From the NCBI GenBank assembly GCA_020847045.1, contig JADLCT010000054.1, positions 179,851 through 243,850 of the forward strand: a DNA stretch of 64,000 bases, read 5' to 3'. Position 1 is the first letter of the stretch, and each line of letters opens with the position of its first letter. Shown one piece after another: positions 56,480 to 64,000 of the stretch. This DNA is from Bryobacterales bacterium (GTDB lineage Bacteria; Acidobacteriota; Terriglobia; Bryobacterales; Bryobacteraceae). A program made the translations under genes and the position numbers. Under the pieces are notes generated by a model, which was not told where the DNA came from, ran no database searches, and saw only the letters and a program-made list of their open reading frames with translations.

Positions 56480-57457
56480 TCAGGGCCTGGCGAGGTAGCG
56501 CCCGGCGTCGGCGCCGGTCTGTTCGCACAATTGCCGGAACACGGCCTCGCGCTCCGGGCCAAGCGGGGCGTGAAAGCGCAGAAAGAAGGCGCGGTGGTTC
56601 CAATCAAACGGTTCTTGCGACTTGCCGTGGAGATAGAAAATCCTGGCCGCGAAATGAACCGCCACCTCGCCCTCCCGGCGCAGCGCCCCGCGAAACAGAG
56701 CGTCCATCACCTCGGGCGGATGATAGTGGACCACCTCGTCCAGCGCCTGTGAAAGGCCGTAATAAAAAACCGCCTCCTCCAATGCGCGGATGAGGGTCTG
56801 CTTGCGTCCTTCCGGTGACACCAGGTGCGGCGCATACCGGATCACATGCTGCTTCAACTCATTGTTCGAGCCGGCGAGTATGGCTTTCAGCTTCCTCCCG
56901 GTCTTTTCCGTGCCGAGGGCGGCCAGCGCCTCGATGTCCCGCCAGTCGCCGGGCTCGCGCCCCAGCATGAGAAGTTCGATCGACTGGCGGTCTGCTTCGC
57001 CGGCCTCGTGGATGGCATCCAGATCGTAGCCAATGCCTTCGCGCCACTTTTCGTAGTCGATCTCCATGCTCTTCCGGAAGCGCGTGTAGGCAGGGGAACC
57101 CGCCACCGGTTCCGGCAGCACGCGCGGCTGCCGGGAGCGTGCGCGAATCTCATCCATGTTGGGCTCGGGCTCCGGCGGATGCGGCGGTTCGAGCACGAAG
57201 AAGTGTCCCGTCGCGTCGGTAAACCGGCCGGAGTGTGTGGGCGTGTTGTAGTCGTGAAAACGGATCTGTGCGTCGGGGGTCCGCGGCCGGGTGGTCACCG
57301 GAGAGGCCAGCAGGGCGTAGGCGCCAATGGGCGCGGCCGGGAAGCCGTGCCCAAGCTCGACGATATGGTTTCCCGCCGCCAGTTCGGCCATCAACAGGGC
57401 CAGCAATACCGGCGGGAAACGTTCCAATTCGGCGCGCTGCGTCTCCGGCATGGGCAT
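56480..57457 (-). CDS. Uncharacterised protein, possible HEAT-like helical C-terminus
   Basis: Not recognised. It has 325 residues and no signal peptide or membrane helix. The N-terminus has a hydrophobic helix (FPPVLLALLMAELAAGNHIV) and a mixed region with ARTRFHDYN-type segments and Pro-rich PPHPPEPEPN. The second half is a run of amphipathic helices (IEALAALG, LKQHVIRYAPHL, RKQTLIRALEEAVFYYGLSQ) with a HEAT-repeat-like rhythm. It starts 2 bases after another unknown gene and is surely co-expressed with it. The pair sits between feoA (divergent) and a methyltransferase. Confidence 0.8.
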   Translation of the reverse strand: MPMPETQRAELERFPPVLLALLMAELAAGNHIVELGHGFPAAPIGAYALLASPVTTRPRTPDAQIRFHDYNTPTHSGRFTDATGHFFVLEPPHPPEPEPNMDEIRARSRQPRVLPEPVAGSPAYTRFRKSMEIDYEKWREGIGYDLDAIHEAGEADRQSIELLMLGREPGDWRDIEALAALGTEKTGRKLKAILAGSNNELKQHVIRYAPHLVSPEGRKQTLIRALEEAVFYYGLSQALDEVVHYHPPEVMDALFRGALRREGEVAVHFAARIFYLHGKSQEPFDWNHRAFFLRFHAPLGPEREAVFRQLCEQTGADAGRYLARP

Positions 57458-57459
57458 GG

Positions 57460-57852
57460 CTACAAGTTCTGTTCAAGCAACTGGCGGATGGCGCCGTCGC
57501 TGAACATGCCGCTCGTACCTTGCGCATAGGCGCAGTGCATTTCCAGAACGCCCGCGGCAAACTCCATCTTCATCGCACCGGTGTCCTTCACGTTCTTCAA
57601 CTTCACCAGCTTGAGCGACGAGCGCACGGCCTCCTTGCCCATGTCGTCCGAGCAGATCACCCGGAGCGCCATATTCAGCCGGTGGCACGAAAGGTTATCT
57701 ATGAAGCGCAACGCCTCGGCATCGTCGGCCATGCTCTCCCAATCCACTTCGTAGGGGATCGGCGCGCCGCAGATCTCCTCGATTTCCTTGACGCGCTCAG
57801 GGAAGGTTTGCTCCTGCAGCTCCTTGATCTTGCGCCGTTCGTTCAAGCCCAT
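57460..57852 (-). CDS. Uncharacterised small protein
   Basis: Not recognised. It has 130 residues, soluble and largely helical at the N-terminus (NERRKIKELQEQTFPERVKE, a probable coiled coil), with a conserved-looking C-terminal half. The start ATG at 57852 has AGGAGG 10 bases upstream. It precedes the larger unknown gene by 2 bases. It diverges from feoA across 127 bases. Confidence 0.8.
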   Translation of the reverse strand: MGLNERRKIKELQEQTFPERVKEIEEICGAPIPYEVDWESMADDAEALRFIDNLSCHRLNMALRVICSDDMGKEAVRSSLKLVKLKNVKDTGAMKMEFAAGVLEMHCAYAQGTSGMFSDGAIRQLLEQNL

Positions 57853-57943
57853 ACGATTGGTTCCTCCTGTGCTTCATCTGTACATGCGGAACGGTGGAAG
57901 AAAAGCGCTCACCGGAAGCCGCGTAGCGGCGATTTTACACCGA

Positions 57944-57972
57944 TTGACACGGCTCGCGCCCAGGCGCATACT
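57944..57972 (+). promoter_or_regulatory. Strong sigma-70-type promoter of feoAB
   Basis: TTGACA (57944-57949), exactly 17 bases, CATACT (57967-57972). The feoA ATG begins 7 bases after the -10 element, so transcription is predicted to start at or immediately before the ATG, giving a leaderless message. No Fur-box-like sequence was evident by eye. Confidence 0.7.
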
Positions 57973-57979
57973 GAGATTG

Positions 57980-58243
57980 ATGCAAATCAGTGGCAACAGT
58001 CGGCTCGCTCACCGCGCGACATTGCTGGACCTCGCGCCGGGCGAAGAAGCGACGCTGGCGGAGTTGAGCTTGCCCGAGGAGATTGCGCACCGTCTCATGA
58101 TCCTGGGCTTCGTTCCCGGTTCCAGTGTGTCCTACACCCGTTCGGCGCCGGGTGGCGATCCGCGCGTATACCGCGTGGATGGCGCCGACGTCGCCCTGCG
58201 CGGCGAGACGGCCAGCCACATTCACCTCGAACGCCGGATGTAG
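57980..58243 (+). CDS. feoA: FeoA domain protein
   Basis: Small SH3-like cytosolic protein of ferrous iron uptake, 87 residues from ATG 57980. Family segments are LDLAPGEEATLAELSLPEEI, RLMILGFVPGSSVSY and VDGADVALRGETASHIHLE. The ATG is preceded 7 bases upstream by a near-consensus -10 and lacks a ribosome-binding site, consistent with leaderless translation. feoB follows 7 bases after the stop; no feoC was seen. Confidence 0.92.
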   Translation: MQISGNSRLAHRATLLDLAPGEEATLAELSLPEEIAHRLMILGFVPGSSVSYTRSAPGGDPRVYRVDGADVALRGETASHIHLERRM

Positions 58244-58250
58244 CGGCGCC

Positions 58251-60167
58251 ATGAGCGACTGCCATAGTTCGCCGTCCACGTCTGTGGCGGGCAGCCCGAA
58301 CGGAGCCTCTTCCGGGCACAAGACCATCGCTCTTGTAGGCCCGCCGAACGCCGGCAAAACCACCCTGTTCAACCGGCTGACGGGACTGCGGCAGAAGGTG
58401 GCCAACTATCCGGGCGTCACGGTGGAGCATCATGCCGGGAAGCTCCATTCCCGCACTGGCGCGACAGCCGATCTGATCGACCTGCCCGGCATCTACTCGC
58501 TGGAGCCGCGCTCGGAGGACGAACGCGTCACTCACGATGTGCTGCGCGGCGAGATGGCCGGCATTCCGCGCCCCGATGCGATTCTGCTGATTCTGGACGC
58601 CACAAACCTGTCCCGCCATCTCGTGGTGGCTGCACCGGTTTTGAGCCTGGGCCTGCCCACTCTGGTGATTCTGAACATGGCCGACGATCTGCGGGAGCGC
58701 GGCGGCACGCTGGAAACAGCCGAACTGTCGCAGCGCCTCGGCGTCCCGGTGGTGCTGGCCAGCGCCGCGAAGGGCGAAGGGCTGGAGCCGGTTTTCGAGT
58801 TTCTAGACGGGACATTGGGTGTGCCTCCCCCGGCCGGATCGCCGTTCCCAATTCTGAACAATCTGCCGTCGATGAACGACGTGCCGGCGTGCCGCGCCTG
58901 GGCCACGCGCGTTTCGCAGGGCGCCTGGAAAGCTCCCCTGCCTTCGGTGTGGAGCCGGCGCCTGGACGCCGTGTTTCTGCATCCCCTGGCCGGCCCGCTC
59001 ATTTTCGCTCTCGTCGTTGTGATCGTCTTTCAGGCGATCTTCACGGGCGCCACACCGCTGATGGATGGCGTGGAAGGGTTGATCGGCAACTTCGGAAAAT
59101 GGGTGGCCACGACGCTGCCCGAATCCAGTTGGCGCGACCTGCTCACCGAAGGCGTCATTGCCGGCGTGGGTGGCGTGGTGGTTTTCCTGCCGCAGATTCT
59201 GCTGCTGTTCCTGTTCATCGGTATTCTGGAGGACTCAGGCTACCTGGCCCGCGCCGCTTTGATCGCCGACCGCACCATGGCCCGCTTTGGCTTGCAAGGC
59301 AAGAGTTTCATTCCCCTGCTGTCGGCCTATGCCTGCGCCGTTCCGGCCATTATGGCCACGCGCACCATTGAGAACAAGCGCGATCGCATCGCCACGATCC
59401 TGATTGCCCCGTTCATGACCTGTTCGGCGCGGCTGCCCGTGTACACGCTGGTGATTGCGGCGTTCATACCCGAGCGGCCTCTGCTGGGCCATCTGCTCGG
59501 AACGCGGGCGGCGGCCATGATCGGACTGTACGCTCTCGGCTTCCTGGCTGCGCTGTTGACGGCGCGCGCGCTGAAGTCCAGCGTGCTCCGCAGCGACGGC
59601 ACCCCCTTCCTGCTCGAACTGCCTTCCTACCGCTGGCCCACGGTGCGCTCGCTTGGCCTGCGCTTGTATGACCGCGCCATGGTGTTTCTGAAACGCGCGG
59701 GAACCATCATCCTGGCCTGTGCCATCGGGCTGTGGATCATGGCCCACCTGCCGCTGAACCACGGCAAGCCGCCCGAGATTCGCGACTCTCTGGCCGGGTC
59801 CATCGGCCGCACAGTGGAGCCCGTCATCGCGCCTCTGGGATTCAACTGGAAGATCGGCATTGGCCTGATCACCAGCCTGGCCGCCCGGGAGGTGATCGTC
59901 GGAACCCTGGGGACGATCTATGGCATCGAATCGGAAGAGGACACCAAGGGGCTGACAGCGGCCTTGCAGAAGGACCTGACGCCCGGCGGGGCGGTGGCTC
60001 TGCTGGTCTTCTTCGCCTTCGCCATGCAGTGTATGTCCACGGTGGCCGTGGTGAAGCGGGAAACGGGCGGCTGGAAGTGGCCCGTGGTGCAGTTCTCCTA
60101 CATGACCGGGCTGGCGTACGTGTGCGCCTTTGCCGCCAACCGCATTGTGACCGCCTGGCTTGGCTAG
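58251..60167 (+). CDS. feoB: Ferrous iron transporter FeoB
   Basis: Inner-membrane Fe(II) transporter with an N-terminal G protein. The start ATG 58251 gives 638 residues, a little short for the family. G1 is GPPNAGKTT at about 30-38, followed by QKVANYPGVTVEHH, G3 DLPGIYS, G4 NMAD and G5-like ASAAKGEG. The membrane part starts near residue 235 (HPLAGPLIFALVVVIVFQAI), with the gate-type helices EDSGYLARAALIADR and the SAYACAVPAIMATRTI segment, plus the GFNWKIGIGLITSLAAREV near the end. The preceding 25 residues are variable. It pairs with feoA 7 bases upstream. Confidence 0.96.
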   Translation: MSDCHSSPSTSVAGSPNGASSGHKTIALVGPPNAGKTTLFNRLTGLRQKVANYPGVTVEHHAGKLHSRTGATADLIDLPGIYSLEPRSEDERVTHDVLRGEMAGIPRPDAILLILDATNLSRHLVVAAPVLSLGLPTLVILNMADDLRERGGTLETAELSQRLGVPVVLASAAKGEGLEPVFEFLDGTLGVPPPAGSPFPILNNLPSMNDVPACRAWATRVSQGAWKAPLPSVWSRRLDAVFLHPLAGPLIFALVVVIVFQAIFTGATPLMDGVEGLIGNFGKWVATTLPESSWRDLLTEGVIAGVGGVVVFLPQILLLFLFIGILEDSGYLARAALIADRTMARFGLQGKSFIPLLSAYACAVPAIMATRTIENKRDRIATILIAPFMTCSARLPVYTLVIAAFIPERPLLGHLLGTRAAAMIGLYALGFLAALLTARALKSSVLRSDGTPFLLELPSYRWPTVRSLGLRLYDRAMVFLKRAGTIILACAIGLWIMAHLPLNHGKPPEIRDSLAGSIGRTVEPVIAPLGFNWKIGIGLITSLAAREVIVGTLGTIYGIESEEDTKGLTAALQKDLTPGGAVALLVFFAFAMQCMSTVAVVKRETGGWKWPVVQFSYMTGLAYVCAFAANRIVTAWLG

Positions 60168-60223
60168 GCGGCACGCCATCCGGCCCGGGTGGTCCGTGTT
60201 AGATTGGAAGGTCTTTATCCGCC

Positions 60224-61147
60224 ATGCATAACGTCGTCATCATCGGTTCAGGCTGCGCCGGAAACACAGCGGCCATCTACACGGCGCGGGCCGGACTGAA
60301 CCCCATCGTCATCGCCGGCCACGAGCCCGGCGGCCAGCTTTCGCTCACCACCGAAGTGGAGAATTTTCCCGGATTTCCCGAGGGGATTCAGGGTCCCGAA
60401 CTGGTGGAGAACATGAAGAAACAGGCGCAGCGGTTCGGCGCCGAGTATAGGCATGGCACCGTGATCGAGGCCGATTTGTCGAAAAAGCCGGTCCGTCTGA
60501 ACATGGACGGGGAGTGGATCGAGACGCGGTCGCTGATCATCGCCTCGGGGGCCTCGGCGCGGTGGCTGAACCTGCCGAGCGAGCAGAAGTTGATTGGCCA
60601 CGGCGTCAGCTCGTGTGCCACCTGTGATGGCTTCTTTTATCGCGGCAAGGAGATCATGGTGGTGGGCGGCGGCGACACGGCGATGGAAGAGGCCAACTTT
60701 CTGACGCGTTTCGGCCGGCGCGTGACGCTGGTGCACCGCCGGAACGAGTTCCGCGCCTCGAAGATCATGCTGGACAGGGCCATGGCCAATCCGAAGATCG
60801 AAATTGTCACTCCGGCGGCGGTGCAGGAGGTGGAAGATGGCGGCACGGGGCTGGTGACCGGCGTAACGCTGAAGAACCTGGAGACGGGCGAGGTGTGGCG
60901 GCGCGAGGTGGACGGTCTATTCGTCGCCATCGGCCACATTCCAAACACCAAACCCTTCGCCGGGCAGATGGACCTGGACGCCGACGGCTACATCGTTTCA
61001 CACGGCGGCGCGCGCACTTCCGTGACGGGCGTCTTCCATGCCGGCGACGTGCAGGACCGCGTGTACCGGCAGGCGATTACGGCTGCCGGGGCCGGGTGCA
61101 TGGCGGCGATCGAGGCCGAGCGGTACCTGGAGGCCGAGGAGCACTAA
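60224..61147 (+). CDS. trxB: Thioredoxin-disulfide reductase
   Basis: FAD/NADPH enzyme reducing thioredoxin. The 307-residue product has the FAD-binding IIGSGCAGNTAAIYTARAGL (usual Pro of GSGPAG is Cys11), the redox-active CATC (C131, C134) in SSCATCDGFFYRGKE, the NADPH motif VVGGGDTAMEEANFL and the C-terminal GVFHAGDVQDRVYRQAITAAGAGC. It follows feoB after 56 bases and is probably transcribed on its own. Its stop codon overlaps that of the opposing rseP gene by 2 bases. Confidence 0.97.
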   Translation: MHNVVIIGSGCAGNTAAIYTARAGLNPIVIAGHEPGGQLSLTTEVENFPGFPEGIQGPELVENMKKQAQRFGAEYRHGTVIEADLSKKPVRLNMDGEWIETRSLIIASGASARWLNLPSEQKLIGHGVSSCATCDGFFYRGKEIMVVGGGDTAMEEANFLTRFGRRVTLVHRRNEFRASKIMLDRAMANPKIEIVTPAAVQEVEDGGTGLVTGVTLKNLETGEVWRREVDGLFVAIGHIPNTKPFAGQMDLDADGYIVSHGGARTSVTGVFHAGDVQDRVYRQAITAAGAGCMAAIEAERYLEAEEH

Positions 61148-62451
61148 CCGCCCATCGGCATGATCTTGCGGATGTCGTTGTACAAGACGAACATCACGAC
61201 CATCAGCAGGAACACGAAACCGAATTTCAATACCGCTTCCTTCACCTGCAGGCTCAAATCGCGGCGGAAGATCATTTCCACCAACAGCAGCAGGATCGAG
61301 CCGCCGTCGAGAATGGGGATGGGCAGCAGGTTGAAGATGGCCAGATTCAGGCTCACCATAGCCATCAGGCTGAGATAGCTGATTACGCCTTCCTTGGCCG
61401 CCTCGCCGGAGATCTGGGCCATGCGGATGGGCCCTTCGAGCGAACGCGGAGACATGCGCCGCTCGATGATGCCGTGCAGGAACTGGTAGATAAGCGAGGC
61501 GCTCTTGACGTTGGCGCGAATGGACTCCCGCACGGCCTCGACCGGCCCGAGTTGCACGAAAACGTACCGTGGCTCCAGTTGCACGCCGATCATCCAGGTC
61601 TTTTGGCCTTCCAATTCGCCTTCCGTGGGGGTTACCGTGGCGGTTTGCGTCTTGCCGGCGCGGCGGTAGACGATGTCCACAGGTTTGCCCTGTGAACCCT
61701 TCACCACCTCGCGGATCTTCATCGACGAACGGATGGGCTGACCGCCGATGGACACCAGCACATCGCCGGGTCTGAGACCCTTGCGTTCGGCATCCATGCC
61801 GGGCTGCACGCCGCCAATCTGGATCTCCATCTGCTCGCCCCAGCCGGCTGAGCCGATGCCGTCGCGCTTGTCCATCTCCGGCACGAGGGTGGTTTCCTTT
61901 TCCACGCCATTCCGGTCGTAGCTGACGCGCAGAGGCTGTCCGGGGCTGCTCAATACTTTCAGAGCGATGTCTTCCCACGAGGGGTACGCGATGCCGTCGA
62001 GGCGCGTGATGCGGTCGCCTTCCTGAATGCCGGCGCGTGCCGCGCTGGACTCGGGCAGCACGACGCCCACGACGCCAGAAACCTCGTGAGGCGGGGTCTT
62101 CGGGAAGCGCCACATGAACAGCCCCGTCAGCAGCCCCACCGCCAGGACGAGGTTCATGAACGGACCGCCAAAGACGACAATCAGGCGCTGCCAGCGGGGT
62201 TTGGCCTGGAAGGAGCGCGGATCATCGGCGCCGGCGTCGCCGGGCTGCTCGCCCGTCATGCGCACATAGCCGCCGAAGGGGATCGCCGAGACGCGAAAAT
62301 CCGTCTCGCCCTTTTTGAAGCCGAACAGCCGCGGGCCAAAGCCGAAGCTGAATGTGTCCACCCGGATGTCAAACCACCGGGCGGCCCAGTAATGGCCCAG
62401 CTCGTGGATGACAATCATCACCCCGATTAACAACAGGAACCAGAGAACCAT
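61144..62451 (-). CDS. rseP: Site-2 protease RseP
   Basis: Intramembrane zinc protease of 435 residues. The zinc site is HELGH (H16, E17, H20), with the third ligand in NLLPIPILDGGSILL near the C-terminus. Two PDZ-like domains separate the membrane halves (GIQEGDRITRLDGIAYPSW and GLRPGDVLVSIGGQPI, each followed by VVKGSQGKPVDIVYRR-type strands). It follows dxr by 31 bases, the common dxr-rseP order. It releases regulators such as anti-sigma factors, so it may act on the zf-HC2 protein in this window; that is only a hypothesis. Confidence 0.95.
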   Translation of the reverse strand: MVLWFLLLIGVMIVIHELGHYWAARWFDIRVDTFSFGFGPRLFGFKKGETDFRVSAIPFGGYVRMTGEQPGDAGADDPRSFQAKPRWQRLIVVFGGPFMNLVLAVGLLTGLFMWRFPKTPPHEVSGVVGVVLPESSAARAGIQEGDRITRLDGIAYPSWEDIALKVLSSPGQPLRVSYDRNGVEKETTLVPEMDKRDGIGSAGWGEQMEIQIGGVQPGMDAERKGLRPGDVLVSIGGQPIRSSMKIREVVKGSQGKPVDIVYRRAGKTQTATVTPTEGELEGQKTWMIGVQLEPRYVFVQLGPVEAVRESIRANVKSASLIYQFLHGIIERRMSPRSLEGPIRMAQISGEAAKEGVISYLSLMAMVSLNLAIFNLLPIPILDGGSILLLLVEMIFRRDLSLQVKEAVLKFGFVFLLMVVMFVLYNDIRKIMPMGG

Positions 62452-62482
62452 ATCGATAACCCGTTACCTCTTCCGTTTCCGC

Positions 62483-63721
62483 TCAACCCACCGCATTGCC
62501 ACTTGTCATCAAGGCGTCCGCGCCCGTGGCGCGGGCTCCCCCCCGTTTGGCCACCATCTCGCGCGCCACGCGGCGCGACTCACCGTCGATTTCCAGTATC
62601 TCCTCTACCGACGAGGCCGTGCGGGACGGCACACGCTGCAAAGTTTCGTCCACAACCTCCCAGATGCCCGGGAAGCTGATCCGGTTATCCAAAAACGCCT
62701 CGACAGCCACCTCATCGGCGGCATTTAGCGTACACGCCGCCGAACCGCCCGCCTTCTGCGCCTCATACGCCATGCGCAGCAGCGGGAACTTTCGCGGTTC
62801 TGGCGGGTAAAACTCCATCACGCGCGCCTGCGACCAATCCATGCGCGGCACTGGGGCCGACAAGCGATCTGGATAGGTCAACGCATATTGGATCGGCATT
62901 TTCATGTCGGTTGTGGAGATCTGGGCCACCACACTGCCGTCACAATATTCCACCAGGGCGTGCACGCTGGAGCTGGGGTGCACCAGCACGTCCACCTCGT
63001 CCGGAGAGAGATCGAAGAGCCAGCAGGCCTCAATCACTTCAAAGCCCTTATTCATCAACGTCGCCGAGTCGATGGTGATCCGTCGGCCCATCTTCCACGT
63101 CGGGTGGTTCAAGGCCTGCTCCGGCGTGATGGAGGCGAATTCCTCGGCCGGGGTGTTGCGGAAGGGGCCCCCGGAGGCCGTCAGGATGAGGCGCAGCACC
63201 TCGTTCCGCCGGTTCCCCCGCAAACACTGGTGGGCGCCGTTGTGCTCGCTGTCCACCGGAATCAATTCCACCCCCCGCTCCCTTGCCGCGGTCATCACAA
63301 GGCGCCCGGAGGCTACCAGCACCTCCTTGTTCGCCAGGCCAATCTTTTTCCCGGCCCGCACCGCTTCGTAAGTCGCCTGCAGACCCTCGACGCCGACGAT
63401 GGCGCTGATCACAGTGTCGACTTCTGTCGAAATGGCAGCCGAAACACGGGCTTCCGCCCGCCAGGCCAACTCAGGCCACAGGCTGCGCGGCAGGCCCAAC
63501 TCAGCCAACCTGTCTGTAAGATGCGCCAGCACCTGTTCCGTTTCGACAATTGCCACTTGTGGCCGGAACTCGGCAATCTGGCTGGCGAGCAGGGCGGCGT
63601 TCCGGCCGGCCACCAGGGCGTGGACAGAACAAAAACCAGGGGTGAGGGAGTTGAGCCGCCGAACCACGTCCAGCGTGGAGACGCCGATGGATCCGGTGGA
63701 ACCCAGGATACAAAGATTCAT
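62483..63721 (-). CDS. dxr: 1-deoxy-D-xylulose 5-phosphate reductoisomerase
   Basis: Converts DXP to MEP with NADPH, the committed step of isoprenoid synthesis. The 412-residue product has the NADPH motif GSTGSIG (7-13), GKKIGLANKEVLVASG, VDSEHNGAHQCL (substrate/metal region, VDSEH), ASGGPFRNTP, HPTWKMGRRITIDSATLMNKG and LVEYCDGSV. Upstream on the minus strand a weak promoter (TTTTCC, 17 bases, TAGGAT) could drive it. The rseP gene follows after 31 bases. Confidence 0.97.
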   Translation of the reverse strand: MNLCILGSTGSIGVSTLDVVRRLNSLTPGFCSVHALVAGRNAALLASQIAEFRPQVAIVETEQVLAHLTDRLAELGLPRSLWPELAWRAEARVSAAISTEVDTVISAIVGVEGLQATYEAVRAGKKIGLANKEVLVASGRLVMTAARERGVELIPVDSEHNGAHQCLRGNRRNEVLRLILTASGGPFRNTPAEEFASITPEQALNHPTWKMGRRITIDSATLMNKGFEVIEACWLFDLSPDEVDVLVHPSSSVHALVEYCDGSVVAQISTTDMKMPIQYALTYPDRLSAPVPRMDWSQARVMEFYPPEPRKFPLLRMAYEAQKAGGSAACTLNAADEVAVEAFLDNRISFPGIWEVVDETLQRVPSRTASSVEEILEIDGESRRVAREMVAKRGGARATGADALMTSGNAVG

Positions 63722-63810
63722 GCGGATACGGGCACTCGATCAGGGAACACTTGTGGTCCCGCCTTCATCCTACCATCCCTGTGTAGCCTGGAAAACTGGG
63801 GATTGAACGC

Positions 63811-63950
63811 AAAACACCGGCCTTGATTCAGGCCGGTGTTGCGAAAGGATCACTAGGAGAAGAACTTGTTTTAGGCGCCGGGGAGGAATTGCTTCAGGGG
63901 TCTATCAAGTGAGGTTAGTCTCGCTTTGGTGGGAGTTGCCTCCCCGGCTT
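63811..63950 (-). ncRNA. Predicted small RNA, about 140 nt, unknown family
   Basis: The minus strand has a near-consensus promoter, and transcription from about 63950 to the terminator hairpin ending at 63811 would give about 140 nt. The 5' end folds at once: GCCGGGGAGG (63948-63939) pairs perfectly with CCTCCCCGGC (63886-63877), enclosing 52 nt with little self-complementarity. A linker and the terminator hairpin follow. No ORF with a start codon fits, and the open stretch ending in TAA at 63871 has no start codon. It does not resemble tRNA, 4.5S, tmRNA or RNase P by eye; a shortened 6S-like hairpin or a family specific to this phylum is possible. Starts and ends are inferred. Confidence 0.6.
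63813..63840 (-). terminator. Intrinsic terminator of the predicted small RNA
   Basis: Perfect 10-bp stem (AACACCGGCC/GGCCGGTGTT) with an 8-base loop (63823-63830). On the minus strand the stem runs into GTTTTG, giving four Us. On the plus strand nothing but GCGAAAGG follows, so orientation is minus. Confidence 0.7.
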
Positions 63951-63957
63951 GATTCCA

Positions 63958-63986
63958 ATATTAGAATACCGATTTTGGAATGTCAA
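63958..63986 (-). promoter_or_regulatory. Near-consensus sigma-70 promoter of the small RNA
   Basis: On the minus strand TTGACA (63986-63981), exactly 17 bases, TAATAT (63963-63958). The -35 is perfect and the -10 matches at 4 of 6 positions including TA...T. An A at 63950 lies 8 bases after the -10. This is the best -35 and spacing match noticed in the window. Confidence 0.75.
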
Positions 63987-64000
63987 CAAAAATCGAGATC

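Noticed and set aside
63811..63950. tRNA, tmRNA or a short peptide gene at the right edge
   Set aside because: There is no T-loop or acceptor-stem pattern, no alanine-tag reading frame and no start codon in the only open frame there.

Overview
The window looks like chromosomal DNA from a GC-rich Acidobacteriota, most probably of the Bryobacterales/Solibacter group. This is inferred from gene content, not from a database search. The markers are two Oar-like TonB-dependent receptors with N-terminal carboxypeptidase-regulatory domains, a DUF1800/DUF1501 pair, a cytochrome-DUF1549-DUF1553/DUF1501 pair, several Tat-exported proteins, a DUF4159 protein, a quinol-type nitric oxide reductase and a strong bias to G/C at third positions. 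No rRNA, tRNA, CRISPR array, insertion sequence or prophage was seen. Coding density is high, with many 4-8 base start/stop overlaps.

Layout. Positions 1-2571 (minus strand) hold rplU-rpmA-obgE, with obgE running off the left edge, and thiG. Next come a large TonB-dependent receptor (2954-6349) and uxaC. A minus-strand block (7888-12227) encodes an ABC exporter: ATPase, FtsX-type permease and HlyD-type adaptor. A DUF1800/DUF1501 pair (12330-15164) follows, then a minus-strand run of amidohydrolase, plsC, folC, APC permease, gluconate-dehydrogenase-like small subunit and rsmE. Facing it are ruvA, ruvB and a secreted mutarotase-like protein, followed by typA (minus). The next plus-strand operon is TIM-barrel protein-murQ-murA-rhodanese (25512-28883), then a quinol NO reductase on the minus strand.

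The centre (32647-40085) is a co-directional minus-strand series: pyrE, a PduS-like Fe-S flavoprotein, a PduT-like microcompartment shell protein, an S55 (SpoIVB-type) peptidase, a secreted beta-propeller and a DUF4159 protein. The shell protein and its redox partner have no other microcompartment gene in view. After a 407-base non-coding region with a -24/-12 (sigma-54) promoter match come a small sigma-like protein, a TIM-barrel protein, an M14 carboxypeptidase and the DUF1549/DUF1553-DUF1501 pair.

The right third carries a glycosyltransferase, a tight ECF sigma/zinc-finger anti-sigma-like/TonB receptor cluster (50175-55381), a methyltransferase, two unrecognised genes (56480-57852), feoAB behind a near-consensus promoter, trxB, rseP and dxr. 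At the right edge a near-consensus promoter, a long inverted repeat and a terminator hairpin outline a probable small RNA of about 140 nt with no protein-coding content.

Most of the window is housekeeping (ribosome, recombination, peptidoglycan, isoprenoid, pyrimidine, folate and iron functions) mixed with envelope and secreted proteins typical of this phylum. The parts most worth following up are the isolated PduS/PduT pair, the small RNA, the sigma-54-preceded sigma-like gene, the sigma/anti-sigma/receptor cluster and the unrecognised two-gene pair.
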